This document shows, piece by piece, positions 34,921 to 44,180 of a DNA stretch of 64,000 nucleotides. The stretch is from Ollibium composti. GTDB lineage: Bacteria; Pseudomonadota; Alphaproteobacteria; Rhizobiales; Rhizobiaceae. How positions within the stretch are numbered: position 1 is the first letter of the stretch; each line of letters starts with the position of its first letter. The notes below the pieces were generated by a model. That model saw only the letters and a list, made by a program, of their open reading frames with translations. It made no database searches and was not told the DNA's origin. A program made the translations under genes and the position numbers. The stretch lies in NCBI RefSeq assembly GCF_004801285.1, contig NZ_SSNY01000003.1, positions 310,001-374,000 on the forward strand, written 5' to 3'.

Positions 34921-35970
34921 TCAGGCGGCCTTGTCCTTCTCTGCCAGTATGTCTCGTACCATCGGGATCACCTTGGTGCCGTAGAGTTCGATGCTTTTCA
35001 TCATCTTCTCGTGGCTGGTGGTGCCGGCCGAATATTTCAGGTCGAAGCGGTCGTTGCCGAGCGCCTTCACAGTTGCGGCGATCTTCTTCGCCACGGTTTC
35101 GGGCGAGCCGGCATAGGTCGAGCCGAGTTCGATCTCGCGGATGAAGCTGTCCTTGGTCGTCTCCGGCCAGCCGCGCTCCCGGCCGATGCGGTCGTGCATG
35201 GCCTTGTAGCCGGGCCAAAGCTCCTCGCGCGCCTGCTCGTCCGTCTCGGCGACGTAACCCGGCGAATGAACGCCGAGCGGCATAGCCTCCGCGCCCATTT
35301 GCTGCTGGGCGCGCTTGTAGAGATCGACGAACGGCAGGAACCGCTTCGGGTCGCCGCCGATGATGGCGAGCGTCATCGGAATCCGGTAGTGCACGGAACG
35401 CACGACCGATTCCGGCGAGCCGCCGACACCGATCCAGGCGCTGAGCTTGCCGCTTTCGATTCGCGGATAGACGGTGACGTCCTTGAGCGGCGGCCGGAGT
35501 TCGCCGTCCCAACTGACAGGGCCGTTGGCGAGCAGCGCCGCGAACAGGTCGAGTTTCTGCTCGAACAGCACTTCGTAGTCGCTCAGCTTATAACCGAACA
35601 GCGGAAAGGATTCCGTGAAGGAGCCACGACCGAGGATCACCTCGGCGCGCCCGTTCGACAGCGCGTTGACGGTCGAAAAGCGCTCGAAGACGCGGATCGG
35701 GTCGTCGGACGACAGAACGGTGACGGCTGACCCCAGCTTGATTCGCTTGGTGCGGGTGGCGATGCCGGCCAGCACAACTTCCGGCGCCGAGACGGCGAAA
35801 TCGCCGCGATGATGCTCGCCGACGCCGATAAAATCCACGCCCACCTCGTCGGCGAGGATCGCTTCGTCCACCACGTTGCGGATGACTTCGGCCTCGTGCA
35901 GCAGCTTGCCGTCGGCACCGACGGTGACGTCGCCGAAAGTGTCCATCCCGAATTCTATTGGCTTGGTCAT
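34921..35970 (-). CDS. LLM-class flavin-dependent oxidoreductase
   Basis: The 349-residue protein has the luciferase-like TIM-barrel motifs: FIGVGEHHRGDFAVSAPEV near the N-terminus, TKRIKLGSAVTVLSSDDPIRV, and AEVILGRGSF. It would use FMN/FMNH2; substrate is unknown. A signature of the group, the GEHH block, is intact. It is divergent from yidD. Confidence 0.9.
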   Translation of the reverse strand: MTKPIEFGMDTFGDVTVGADGKLLHEAEVIRNVVDEAILADEVGVDFIGVGEHHRGDFAVSAPEVVLAGIATRTKRIKLGSAVTVLSSDDPIRVFERFSTVNALSNGRAEVILGRGSFTESFPLFGYKLSDYEVLFEQKLDLFAALLANGPVSWDGELRPPLKDVTVYPRIESGKLSAWIGVGGSPESVVRSVHYRIPMTLAIIGGDPKRFLPFVDLYKRAQQQMGAEAMPLGVHSPGYVAETDEQAREELWPGYKAMHDRIGRERGWPETTKDSFIREIELGSTYAGSPETVAKKIAATVKALGNDRFDLKYSAGTTSHEKMMKSIELYGTKVIPMVRDILAEKDKAA

Positions 35971-36194
35971 GGTCGTTCTCGATCCGTGGGAAATCCGGCC
36001 CGGCCGGTCGCGAAAGGGGCGCTTGGCCGAAGGGTTCGGACGATGCGCCAGGTTGTTTGCAGGGCAAGATAGGGGGCGTTCCGGCGTTATTCAAATTGAA
36101 CGGACAGCACTCACTGTTCACTCCTGCTTGACGATAGCCTCTTGACGGCTGGTCATGCCTCGCGCCACGAGGGCGAAGCGCCTATCTTGAGCCC

Positions 36195-36560
36195 ATGCAC
36201 GACCATCCTCACGCAAAGCCGGCCGCGAACCGCTCCCGCAACTGGGCCGGGCCGTGGCCGCGTACACCGGCGCGCCTTGCCGGTACCGGGCTGGTGCGGC
36301 TCTATCAACTCACTCTGTCCGGCTTCGTCGGCAACACCTGCCGCCACATGCCGACCTGCTCGGAATATGCCTATGAGGCGATCGCCCGGCATGGCCTGTG
36401 GGCAGGCGGTTGGCTGGGCCTCTTCCGGGTGCTGCGCTGCGGGCCGGGCGGCACACACGGCATCGACAATGTGCCGGAGCGGCTGACCGCCGATCTCGCC
36501 TGGTGGGCGCCCTGGCGCTACTGGCGGGTGGGCAAAAAGCGCGGCGGGACTGTCGGATGA
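36195..36560 (+). CDS. yidD: Membrane protein insertion efficiency factor YidD
   Basis: The 121-residue protein carries the YidD signature: CRHMPTCSEYAYEAIARHG and RVLRCGPGGTHGID with conserved Cys. YidD assists membrane insertion by YidC. A 30-residue basic, Pro-rich N-terminal extension precedes the family core. It is not beside rnpA/yidC, as often in rhizobia. Confidence 0.95.
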   Translation: MHDHPHAKPAANRSRNWAGPWPRTPARLAGTGLVRLYQLTLSGFVGNTCRHMPTCSEYAYEAIARHGLWAGGWLGLFRVLRCGPGGTHGIDNVPERLTADLAWWAPWRYWRVGKKRGGTVG

Positions 36561-36707
36561 GCGGTGTTCGCCACGCCATATGCCGCAATCGTTAATCTTC
36601 GCTTCATGATTTGTTAGCGTGCCCTTAGCACAGTCCGGCGGAAGGTCGCCGGTCCGCATCACGATGCGCGCCCCGCTGGCCGTTGTTGCTTTGGGGAGAG
36701 GGGACCA

Positions 36708-37886
36708 ATGCGGGTCTTTACCGAACGGCGTGTCCGGCATGTCTTTGCGATCCTGTTTACGGCCGCGGCCGTGAGCATTAGCGCGGGTGCCGCAATGGCC
36801 ACGTCATGGGTGGTCCTCGATGCCGACAGCGGCGTCTTTCTGGGCGAGGACGGCGGCAATCACGTCCAGCCCCCGGCTTCCTTGGCCAAGATGATGACGC
36901 TCTACCTGACGTTCGAAGCCTTGCACGATGGCCGCCTGCACTGGAACGACCGCATTACCGTTTCGCGCAACGCCTCGGCCAAGATCCCGATGAAGCTCTG
37001 GATCAAGCCGGGCAATACGATCAGCGTGCGCGAGGCCGTGGACGGCATGATCGTCATTTCCGCCAACGATGCTGCTGCCGCCATCGGCGAGCATCTGGCG
37101 GGATCGGAAGCCGCCTTCGGCCGCCTGATGACGAAGCGCGGCCGGCAACTCGGCCTGAAGAACACGGTCTTCACCAATCCGTCCGGCCTGTCCGACGGGC
37201 ACCGGCAAGCGACGACGGCGCGCGACATGGCGCGGCTGGGCCGCGCCTTGCAGCGTGATTTTCCCAGGGAATACAAGCGGTTTTCTCAAACCTCCTTCGT
37301 CTATCGCGGGAAGCGGCTGAGGGGCCACAACAACCTGATGTATCGCTACGACGGGGTGGACGGCATCAAGACCGGCTTCACCAATCTGGCCGGCTACAAC
37401 ATCGTCAGTTCGCTTAACAGCGGCGGGCGCCATCTCATCGGCGTGGTGCTGGGCGGCAGGACCGCGCGCAAGCGCGACGACCGGATGGCGGCGCTTCTGA
37501 GCCGGTTCAGCAGCAAGAGCGCCGCCCAGCCGCAGATCGCCATGCGCGTGCCGTTGCCGACGCCACGGCCTTTGCAGGACGTCGCCATGGACGATTCTCT
37601 CATCGAGCAGGGTGACGGCGGCGTGGTGCCGGCGATCTCCGCATGGAAGATCCAGATCGCAGCGCTTCCCAGCGCCGCGGCAGCCCGCGCGTTGCTCGAC
37701 AAGGTCTCTGCGCTGGCAGGTTTCGCGCGGGACGGGCTGACGGCGAGCGTCGAGCCGGTCGTCGCCGGTGGCAAAAAACTCTACCGCGCCCGCTTCGATG
37801 GCTTCGAGGATCACACCGCTGCCGGAAAGGCATGCGCCGCGCTCAAGCAGCGCAAGTTCGACTGCATCACCGTCGAGGCACCCTGA
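36708..37886 (+). CDS. D-alanyl-D-alanine carboxypeptidase (S11) with SPOR domain
   Basis: The 392-residue protein has a signal peptide (cleavage near residue 31) and the three penicillin-binding motifs SLAK (S58, K61), SAN (S118-N120) and KTG (K221-G223), so it should trim the terminal D-Ala of peptidoglycan stem peptides in the periplasm. In place of the usual C-terminal amphipathic anchor, residues about 310-390 form a SPOR domain (WKIQIAALPSAAAARALLDK), which binds denuded glycan at division sites. The gene has its own leader with gagagggg before the ATG. Confidence 0.94.
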   Translation: MRVFTERRVRHVFAILFTAAAVSISAGAAMATSWVVLDADSGVFLGEDGGNHVQPPASLAKMMTLYLTFEALHDGRLHWNDRITVSRNASAKIPMKLWIKPGNTISVREAVDGMIVISANDAAAAIGEHLAGSEAAFGRLMTKRGRQLGLKNTVFTNPSGLSDGHRQATTARDMARLGRALQRDFPREYKRFSQTSFVYRGKRLRGHNNLMYRYDGVDGIKTGFTNLAGYNIVSSLNSGGRHLIGVVLGGRTARKRDDRMAALLSRFSSKSAAQPQIAMRVPLPTPRPLQDVAMDDSLIEQGDGGVVPAISAWKIQIAALPSAAAARALLDKVSALAGFARDGLTASVEPVVAGGKKLYRARFDGFEDHTAAGKACAALKQRKFDCITVEAP

Positions 37887-38028
37887 GAGACATGGATGCG
37901 GTGGCCTGAGAAACCGGCGGCTGCCGCTTTACGACCTCCGATCCGCTGACTAAAAGACACGGCGCTGCCGGACCTTATCCGGCGATCAACCACCCGCGCT
38001 CGTTTGCGGGACTGGATAGGAGTGAAGA

Positions 38029-40017
38029 ATGTCCCAGGTTTCCCTCACATTTCCCGATGGCTCCGTTCGCGACTACGACGCGGCGACCACCGGCGCGCAA
38101 CTGGCCGAATCCATCTCGAAATCGCTGTCGAAGAAGGCTGTCGCCTATACGTTCGACGGTACACTGCGCGATCTCGCCGATCCGCTGGGCGCTTCCGGCG
38201 CGGTCGAGATCGTCACCCGCGAAGACCCGCGCGCGCTGGAATTGATCCGCCACGACGCCGCGCACGTTCTGGCCGAGGCCGTGCAGGAACTGTGGCCGGG
38301 AACCCAGGTGACCATCGGTCCGGTGATCGAGAACGGCTTCTATTACGACTTCGCCCGCAACGAGCCGTTCTCGCTGGAGGATTTTCCGGTCATCGAGAAG
38401 AAGATGCGCGAGATCGTCGCGCGCAACAAGCCGTTCACCAAGGAAGTCTGGGCGCGCGACAAGGCCAAGAAGGTTTTTGCCGACAAGGGCGAGGCCTACA
38501 AGGTCGAGCTGATCGACGCCATTCCCGCCGATCAGGACGTCAAGATCTACCATCAGGGCGACTGGTTCGACCTCTGCCGCGGCCCGCACATGGCCTCGAC
38601 CGGGCAGATCGGCTCCGCCTTCAAGCTGATGAAGGTGGCCGGCGCCTATTGGCGCGGCGACAGCAACAACCCGATGCTGACGCGCATCTATGGCACCGCA
38701 TGGGCCGACCAGGTGCAGCTCGACGCCTATCTCACGATGCTGGAGGAAGCCGAGAAGCGCGACCACCGCAAGCTCGGCCGCGAGATGGACCTGTTCCATT
38801 TCCAGGAGGAGGGGCCGGGCGTCGTCTTCTGGCACGCCAAGGGCTGGCGGGTCTTCCAGAACCTGATTTCCTACATGCGCCGCCGCATCGACGACGACTA
38901 TCAGGAAGTCAACGCGCCGCAGGTGCTCGACAAGTCGCTGTGGGAGACGTCCGGTCACTGGGGCTGGTATCAGGAGAACATGTTCGCGGTGAAGTCCGCG
39001 CATGCCTTCACCCATCCCGACGATCCGGATGCCGACCAGCGCGTCTTCGCCCTGAAGCCGATGAACTGCCCCGGCCATGTGCAGATCTTCAAGCATGGCT
39101 TGAAGTCTTACCGAGATCTCCCGATTCGGCTTGCCGAATTCGGCAACGTCCATCGCTACGAGGCATCCGGCGCCCTGCACGGGCTGATGCGCGTGCGCGG
39201 CTTCACCCAGGACGACGCGCACATCTTCTGCACGGAAGAACAGCTCGAGGCGGAAATCCTCAAGATCAACGACCTGATGATGTCGGTTTATGAGGATTTC
39301 GGCTTCGACGAGGTTGAGGTCAAGCTCGCCACGCGCCCGGAAAAACGGGTCGGCACCGACGCCATGTGGGACCATGCCGAGGATATTTTGCGGCGGGCGC
39401 TGGCGAAGATGGCGCGCGACGACAACCGCATCAAGACCGGCATCAACGAAGGCGAGGGCACCTTCTACGGCCCGAAGTTCGAATACACGCTGAAGGACGC
39501 CATCGGCCGCGAATGGCAGTGCGGCACCACGCAGGTGGACTTCAACCTGCCGGAGCGATTCGGCGCCTTCTACATCGGCTCGGATTCGGAAAAGAAGCAG
39601 CCCGTCATGGTGCATCGTGCCATCGCCGGCTCGCTGGAACGGTTCCTCGGCATCCTGATCGAGAACTTTTCCGGTCATTTCCCGCTCTGGTTCGCGCCGG
39701 TGCAGGTGGTGGTGGCGACCATCACGTCCGATGCCGACGACTACGCCGCCAAGGTCGTCGCGCGGCTGAAGGCCGCCGGCCTGACCGCCGAGGCCGACCT
39801 GCGCAACGAGAAGATCAACTACAAGGTGCGCGAGCACAGCCTCGCCAAGGTGCCGGTCATCCTGGTGTGCGGCCGGCGCGAGGCGGAGGAAGGCACCGTC
39901 AACCTGCGCCGTCTCGGCTCACGCGACCAGCAGGCGCTGACTCTGGACGAGACAGTCTCCGCTCTGGTCGAAGAGGCGGTGCCGCCGGACCTGCGCCGCA
40001 AGCGCGCCCTGGCCTGA
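38029..40017 (+). CDS. thrS: Threonyl-tRNA synthetase
   Basis: The 662-residue enzyme charges tRNA-Thr. Seen in order: TGS domain (about 1-65), editing domain with [10 protein letters not shown] (about 75-80), class II catalytic core with zinc-ligand Cys in [11 protein letters not shown], and a C-terminal anticodon-binding domain. Length fits the family. A clean terminator follows. Confidence 0.97.
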   Translation: MSQVSLTFPDGSVRDYDAATTGAQLAESISKSLSKKAVAYTFDGTLRDLADPLGASGAVEIVTREDPRALELIRHDAAHVLAEAVQELWPGTQVTIGPVIENGFYYDFARNEPFSLEDFPVIEKKMREIVARNKPFTKEVWARDKAKKVFADKGEAYKVELIDAIPADQDVKIYHQGDWFDLCRGPHMASTGQIGSAFKLMKVAGAYWRGDSNNPMLTRIYGTAWADQVQLDAYLTMLEEAEKRDHRKLGREMDLFHFQEEGPGVVFWHAKGWRVFQNLISYMRRRIDDDYQEVNAPQVLDKSLWETSGHWGWYQENMFAVKSAHAFTHPDDPDADQRVFALKPMNCPGHVQIFKHGLKSYRDLPIRLAEFGNVHRYEASGALHGLMRVRGFTQDDAHIFCTEEQLEAEILKINDLMMSVYEDFGFDEVEVKLATRPEKRVGTDAMWDHAEDILRRALAKMARDDNRIKTGINEGEGTFYGPKFEYTLKDAIGREWQCGTTQVDFNLPERFGAFYIGSDSEKKQPVMVHRAIAGSLERFLGILIENFSGHFPLWFAPVQVVVATITSDADDYAAKVVARLKAAGLTAEADLRNEKINYKVREHSLAKVPVILVCGRREAEEGTVNLRRLGSRDQQALTLDETVSALVEEAVPPDLRRKRALA

Positions 40018-40045
40018 TGAGGTCGCCCCTGACGGGAACGGCCTG

Positions 40046-40080
40046 AAAAGGTGGCGGTGGAGCATTCCACCGCCATTTTC
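40046..40080 (+). terminator. Rho-independent terminator of thrS
   Basis: A perfect 10-bp stem (tggcggtgga/tccaccgcca, loop gcat) is followed by tttt and preceded by aaaa, 35 bp after the thrS stop. Confidence 0.92.
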
Positions 40081-40115
40081 ATGTGCCTGTCATCGCTGGC
40101 GGCTATCCGGTCTTC

Positions 40116-41150
40116 ATGCCAGCCCTGAAGACGCGACCGCGACCGTTTCCCGAGCTTTCCTACGCCAATGACGGGCAACCCCCTCTTGCGCGATGGTTCA
40201 TCCGGTCGATCGAAGGCCTGTCCGGACGCGACCGCTTTGCTGTCCTGTACGATTTCTGGCGCCGCGACGTCGCCCCCACAGGCCATCTCATCTTCGGCCG
40301 CATGCTCGAACTGATCGACGTCACGATACGCAATGCCGACAGCTGGCCGCCGGAGGTCCTGCCCGATACGCCGCTCGTCATCGTCGCCAACCATCCTTTC
40401 GGCATCGGCGACGGCATTGCCATCCTGTCCCTGGCCGAACGGCTCGGCCGCCCTTTCCGTGTGATGATCCACAAGGATCTGCTACGGGTGCGCGAAATGG
40501 AGCCGTATGCGCTGCCGGTCGATTTCTCGGAAACCAAGGAAGCGTTGAAGAACAACATGGCCGTGCGCCATGAGGCGGTGCGCCTCCTGAAGCAAGGCGT
40601 AACGATCGTCGTCTTCCCCGCCGGCGGGGTCGCCACCGCGCCGAAAGGCTTCGGGCGGGCAAGGGACCTGCCGTGGAAGATGTTTCCGGCACGCCTCGTC
40701 CAGGACGCAAAGGCGTCCGTGATCCCTGTCCATTTCTCCGGCCAGAACGGCCGGTTGTTCCATATCGTCAGCGGACCGATGAATCTGGCGGAGCGGCAAG
40801 GGCGCCTTGCCAGGTTTATCGGCAGGGCGTCGCTGACCTTGCGCATTTCCCTGCTGATCCGCGAATTCGCGCGCCTGTCCGGCAGCGTGATCGAAATGCG
40901 GGTCGGTGCGGTATTGCCGTGGAACGAGCTTGAAAGCCTGCGCGACCGAAAGGCGCTGTTGGGCAGGCTGCATCGCGCGGTATTCGATCTGGAGCCGAAG
41001 CGTCCGGGGAGGCGTTTCGGCCCGCCGCCGCTCTGGCGTCGGAGTGCCTTCGCTCAGTCCGCGCCTTCTTCCGGATCGATGGCCGAGGCTTCCGAGGCGA
41101 TCACCTCGACTTCCGTGTTCTTACCGGCCTCGACGGCGAAATCTTTCTGA
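40116..41150 (+). CDS. PlsC-type lysophospholipid acyltransferase
   Basis: The 344-residue protein has the acyltransferase motif NHPFGIGDG (His and Asp of HxxxxD), then VFPAGGVATAPKGFG (acyl-acceptor block) and VIPVHFSGQNG. It likely transfers an acyl chain to a lysophospholipid or related acceptor at the inner membrane. The ATG at 40116 is preferred; a GTG at 40083 abuts the thrS terminator. The last 32 codons overlap the convergent gene ending at 41054, so the C-terminal tail is the least certain part. Confidence 0.88.
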   Translation: MPALKTRPRPFPELSYANDGQPPLARWFIRSIEGLSGRDRFAVLYDFWRRDVAPTGHLIFGRMLELIDVTIRNADSWPPEVLPDTPLVIVANHPFGIGDGIAILSLAERLGRPFRVMIHKDLLRVREMEPYALPVDFSETKEALKNNMAVRHEAVRLLKQGVTIVVFPAGGVATAPKGFGRARDLPWKMFPARLVQDAKASVIPVHFSGQNGRLFHIVSGPMNLAERQGRLARFIGRASLTLRISLLIREFARLSGSVIEMRVGAVLPWNELESLRDRKALLGRLHRAVFDLEPKRPGRRFGPPPLWRRSAFAQSAPSSGSMAEASEAITSTSVFLPASTAKSF

Positions 41151-42019
41151 TAGATGCGGTCGCGGTTCTTGGCGATGACCGTGTACTGGCCCTCGGCCAG
41201 AACCATCGGGGCGTAGGCGCCGACGGCTTCCTTGACCGGGTCGCCGGCTCCGTTGAGCACCGACCATGAGGTGTCGGCGATCGCCTCGCCGCCGTCTTCG
41301 CGCACCAGCTTCATGGTGACTTCGGCCGCATGGTGCTCGACCGTCGCTTCGGTCAGCTTGCCGGCCTCGACGCGGATGTCGGAGCGGACCACCGCGTTGG
41401 TGGCGCCATAGGTCGAAACGACATGGTAGGTGCCCGCATTGAGCCGGATGACCGTGTTGGGCTTGACGTTCGGGACAATCAGCGCCCGTTCGCCGCCGGC
41501 CTCGGCCTTGCCCTCGTATATCGAGAAGCGCAGCTTGCCGGGCGGGATGCGCTGGCCGCCGGCAAGCACGGCATCCAGTTCGAGGCCGCCGGCGTCGAGC
41601 ACCAGGCTTTCGCGCTTCGGCTCGCGGCCGACGGTGATTCGCTTGGTGGCTCCGGCACGCCCGTAGGAGGCGTGCACCAGATAGCTGCCTGGCTCCAGCG
41701 TGAAGGCGGCCGTGCCGCCATGCGCCGACGCCACCATCGGCAGCTTGCCGTCGGCGCCCGGTTCCGGCTTGAAGACGCGCCAGACGATACCGCGGGTGAT
41801 GTCGGCGCCCCTGTCCATGAGCTGGGCGCTCAGTGTCACGTCGCCATGTGTGCCTGAGGCGAGGGACTTGTCGCCATGGGGCGGCGCATAGCTGGAGATG
41901 TCGGGAAGGTTGAGGTTCTTCAGGACGTCCTTTTCCTGTGCCGTTGCAGGTCCGCTGACGGCGGCCAGCAGCGCTACCGCACAGGCAAGCGACAAAAGGT
42001 GGAAACCCCTCGAGATCAT
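41054..42019 (-). CDS. Exported protein with repeated beta-sandwich-like modules
   Basis: The 321-residue product begins with a signal peptide (MISRGFHLLSLACAVALLAAV, cut after PATAQ). About four modules of 80 residues follow, each with a central xAGTYxVxxxYG-type strand (LEPGSYLVHASYG, LNAGTYHVVSTYG, LAEGQYTVIAKN). They resemble carboxypeptidase-regulatory/prealbumin-like folds. I do not recognise a named family or function; it is probably periplasmic. The C-terminus is acidic (IDPEEGAD). It overlaps the convergent acyltransferase gene by 97 bp. Confidence 0.8.
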   Translation of the reverse strand: MISRGFHLLSLACAVALLAAVSGPATAQEKDVLKNLNLPDISSYAPPHGDKSLASGTHGDVTLSAQLMDRGADITRGIVWRVFKPEPGADGKLPMVASAHGGTAAFTLEPGSYLVHASYGRAGATKRITVGREPKRESLVLDAGGLELDAVLAGGQRIPPGKLRFSIYEGKAEAGGERALIVPNVKPNTVIRLNAGTYHVVSTYGATNAVVRSDIRVEAGKLTEATVEHHAAEVTMKLVREDGGEAIADTSWSVLNGAGDPVKEAVGAYAPMVLAEGQYTVIAKNRDRIYQKDFAVEAGKNTEVEVIASEASAIDPEEGAD

Positions 42020-42145
42020 GCCTTGCGTTGAAGCCCAATGCGGTGGCAATTTCAAGGCCTGCCGGCGCTCTCGCGCCACGCCCGAGCCGCCGATTCTTTC
42101 CCAAAGGGCGCGCTTCAGCCAAATCCCGTTCAGGAGAACCGCGCC

Positions 42146-42730
42146 ATGTCGTCGCCTATCATCGATTTCCTGCTGACCCGCAGTTCGGCTCCCATCTCGG
42201 AGTTGCTCGAACCAGGGCCGAGCGACGCCGAGATCGCCACCATCATCGCCGCGGCCTCGCGGGTACCCGATCATGGCAGGCTGGTGCCGTGGCGCTTCAT
42301 CCTCTATCGCGGCGAGGCCCGCGTCGAGATCGGGGAGAAGCTGGCCGAACTGGCCGAAAGCCGTGAAGGGCCGCTGGCGGAAAACCGCCGCAACCAGGAA
42401 CTGGCGCGGTTCTCGCGCGCGCCGCTGGTCATCGGCGTCGTCTCCAGCCCGAAGGAAAGCCCGAAGATCCCGCAATGGGAGATGTTCCTGTCGGGCGGCA
42501 TGGCGGCGATGAACCTCGCGCTCGCGGCCAACGCGCTCGGCTATCGCACCAACATGATCACCAACTGGTATTCCGACGTGCCGGAGGGCAGGGCGATCCT
42601 CGGCCTCGCGCCGCATGAGCGTGTCGTCGGCTTCGTCCACATCGGCACCTTCTCCGGCGCCGCGCCGGAACGGCCGCGTCCCGATCCGGCGACGCTCGTT
42701 ACCGACTATTCAGGCCCTTGGGGGGAATAG
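42146..42730 (+). CDS. Nitroreductase-family protein
   Basis: The 194-residue protein has the nitroreductase FMN-binding pattern: LTRSSAP, ASRVPDHGRLVPWRF near the N-terminus, and GGMAAMNLALAANALGY. It would reduce quinone- or nitro-type substrates with NAD(P)H; natural substrate unknown. The ATG at 42146 follows a caggag ribosome site. The last 25 bp overlap the convergent CoA-ester lyase. Confidence 0.92.
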   Translation: MSSPIIDFLLTRSSAPISELLEPGPSDAEIATIIAAASRVPDHGRLVPWRFILYRGEARVEIGEKLAELAESREGPLAENRRNQELARFSRAPLVIGVVSSPKESPKIPQWEMFLSGGMAAMNLALAANALGYRTNMITNWYSDVPEGRAILGLAPHERVVGFVHIGTFSGAAPERPRPDPATLVTDYSGPWGE

Positions 42731-43602
42731 ACGCCGGCCGCTCTTGCCCGCGCCAGCAGCCGTTCGGCCAGCCTGAGGTGCGGGCGGTCGAACATCCTGC
42801 CGTCGATCGAGACGACGCCCGGATCGCCGGCGGCCGCGAAGGCGGCCACCACGGCCGCTGACCTCTCGACCGCCTCGCGCGACGGCGTGAAGGCCGCGTT
42901 GATGACCGGAACCTGGTCGGGATGGATCGCCATCTTGGCGGTGAAACCGTCTCGCTCGGCCTCGGCGCATTCGGCCGCGAAACCGGTGGCGTCGCGGAAA
43001 TCCGGATAGACCGTGTCGACGGCTGCGACGTCGGCCGACGACGCGGCGAGCAGGGTGAGCGCCCGCGCCAGCCGGAACACATCGGTGTAGCGTCCGCTGC
43101 CATCGCGGGCGGCCTGCGCACCGATCGCCGCCGAAAGGTCCTCCGCGCCCCAGGTCAGGCCGGCGAGCCGGGCACTTGCGCCGGCGTAGCTCGCGGCGGC
43201 AAGGACGGCGCCGGCGGTCTCGGTAACAATCGGCAGGATCTTTATCCCACCGTCCGGCAGGCCGGCTTCGGCCTCATGCACCCTGAGTTTGGCCGAAAGC
43301 TGCTGCACGTCCTGCCCACCGCCGGACTTCGGCAGCATGACGCCGTCCAGCCGAACCGGCACGAGTGCTGCGAGATCCTCGTCGGTCAGGCCGCTCTGAA
43401 GGTCGTTGACGCGGACATAGACGGCTGCCTGCGTATTCCCCCGGTGCGCGGCGATGAAATCCGCCGCGATGCGACGCGCCGCCTGCTTGTTGGCGAGGGC
43501 CACGGAGTCTTCCAGATCGACGATCACCACGTCCGCTGCAGAAGCGAAACCCTTTTCCAGCTTGCGCTCCGAATCGCCGGGTACGAACAGCAGCGAGCGC
43601 AT
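42706..43602 (-). CDS. HpcH/HpaI-type CoA-ester lyase (CitE-like)
   Basis: The 298-residue protein begins MRSLLFVPGDSERKLEK and shows the family blocks VIVDLEDSVA, VYVRVNDLQSG and LTWGAEDLSAAIGA (metal-binding acidic residues). Relatives cleave malyl-, methylmalyl- or citramalyl-CoA. Its start codon overlaps the stop of the upstream MaoC dehydratase as TGATG, so the two are translationally coupled. A hydratase plus a lyase suggests a short acyl-CoA pathway, such as one producing malyl/methylmalyl-CoA-type intermediates; the exact substrate is inferred. Confidence 0.9.
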   Translation of the reverse strand: MRSLLFVPGDSERKLEKGFASAADVVIVDLEDSVALANKQAARRIAADFIAAHRGNTQAAVYVRVNDLQSGLTDEDLAALVPVRLDGVMLPKSGGGQDVQQLSAKLRVHEAEAGLPDGGIKILPIVTETAGAVLAAASYAGASARLAGLTWGAEDLSAAIGAQAARDGSGRYTDVFRLARALTLLAASSADVAAVDTVYPDFRDATGFAAECAEAERDGFTAKMAIHPDQVPVINAAFTPSREAVERSAAVVAAFAAAGDPGVVSIDGRMFDRPHLRLAERLLARARAAGVYSPQGPE

Positions 43603-44054
43603 CAGGCAGGCTTTTTCCACATCATCGCCTGACGCACGCAGCGGGCCACCAGCACGTCATTCTGGTTGTAGGCGCGATGCTCGAATTCGACGATGCCGCG
43701 ATCCGGCTTCGACTTCGAATCGCGCGCCGAGACCACGGTCGTCTCCACGCGGATCGTGTCGCCGTGGAACACTGGATTCGGGAAGACCGTCTCCTTCATG
43801 CCGAGGTTGGCGACGGTGGTGCCGACCGTGATGTCGTTGACCGAGATGCCGATCATCAGGCCGAGCGTGAACAGCGAGTTGACCAGCGGCTTGCCCCACT
43901 CGGTCTTGGCGGCGAAGTCGAAGTCGATATGCAGCGGCTGCGGGTTCAGCGTCATCACCGAAAACAGCACGTTGTCGCTTTCGGTCACGGTCTTGCGCAG
44001 GGAGTGCCTGAAGACTTGGCCAATGGTGAATTCCTCAAGATAAAGTCCGGGCAT
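43602..44054 (-). CDS. MaoC-family dehydratase
   Basis: The 150-residue hot-dog-fold protein shows the MaoC pattern: VFRHSLRKTVTESDNVLFS and LNPQPLHIDFDFAAKT (catalytic Asp/His region), then VFHGDTI. It likely hydrates or dehydrates an enoyl-CoA for the coupled lyase. The start at 44054 has an ideal GGAGG six bases upstream; the open frame continues much further but as antisense to the DUF2336 gene. Confidence 0.93.
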   Translation of the reverse strand: MPGLYLEEFTIGQVFRHSLRKTVTESDNVLFSVMTLNPQPLHIDFDFAAKTEWGKPLVNSLFTLGLMIGISVNDITVGTTVANLGMKETVFPNPVFHGDTIRVETTVVSARDSKSKPDRGIVEFEHRAYNQNDVLVARCVRQAMMWKKPA

Positions 44055-44180
44055 GATGTCCTCCGTTGACGGTTGATAAGACGCCCGGTCGCGGCCTTCA
44101 AGCCGGTTAAGGAACATGGTGAACCCTTCGTAAACCAATTCCCGTCTAACGTCGCCGTGGGTTAACGGGCGGGCAGGGGC

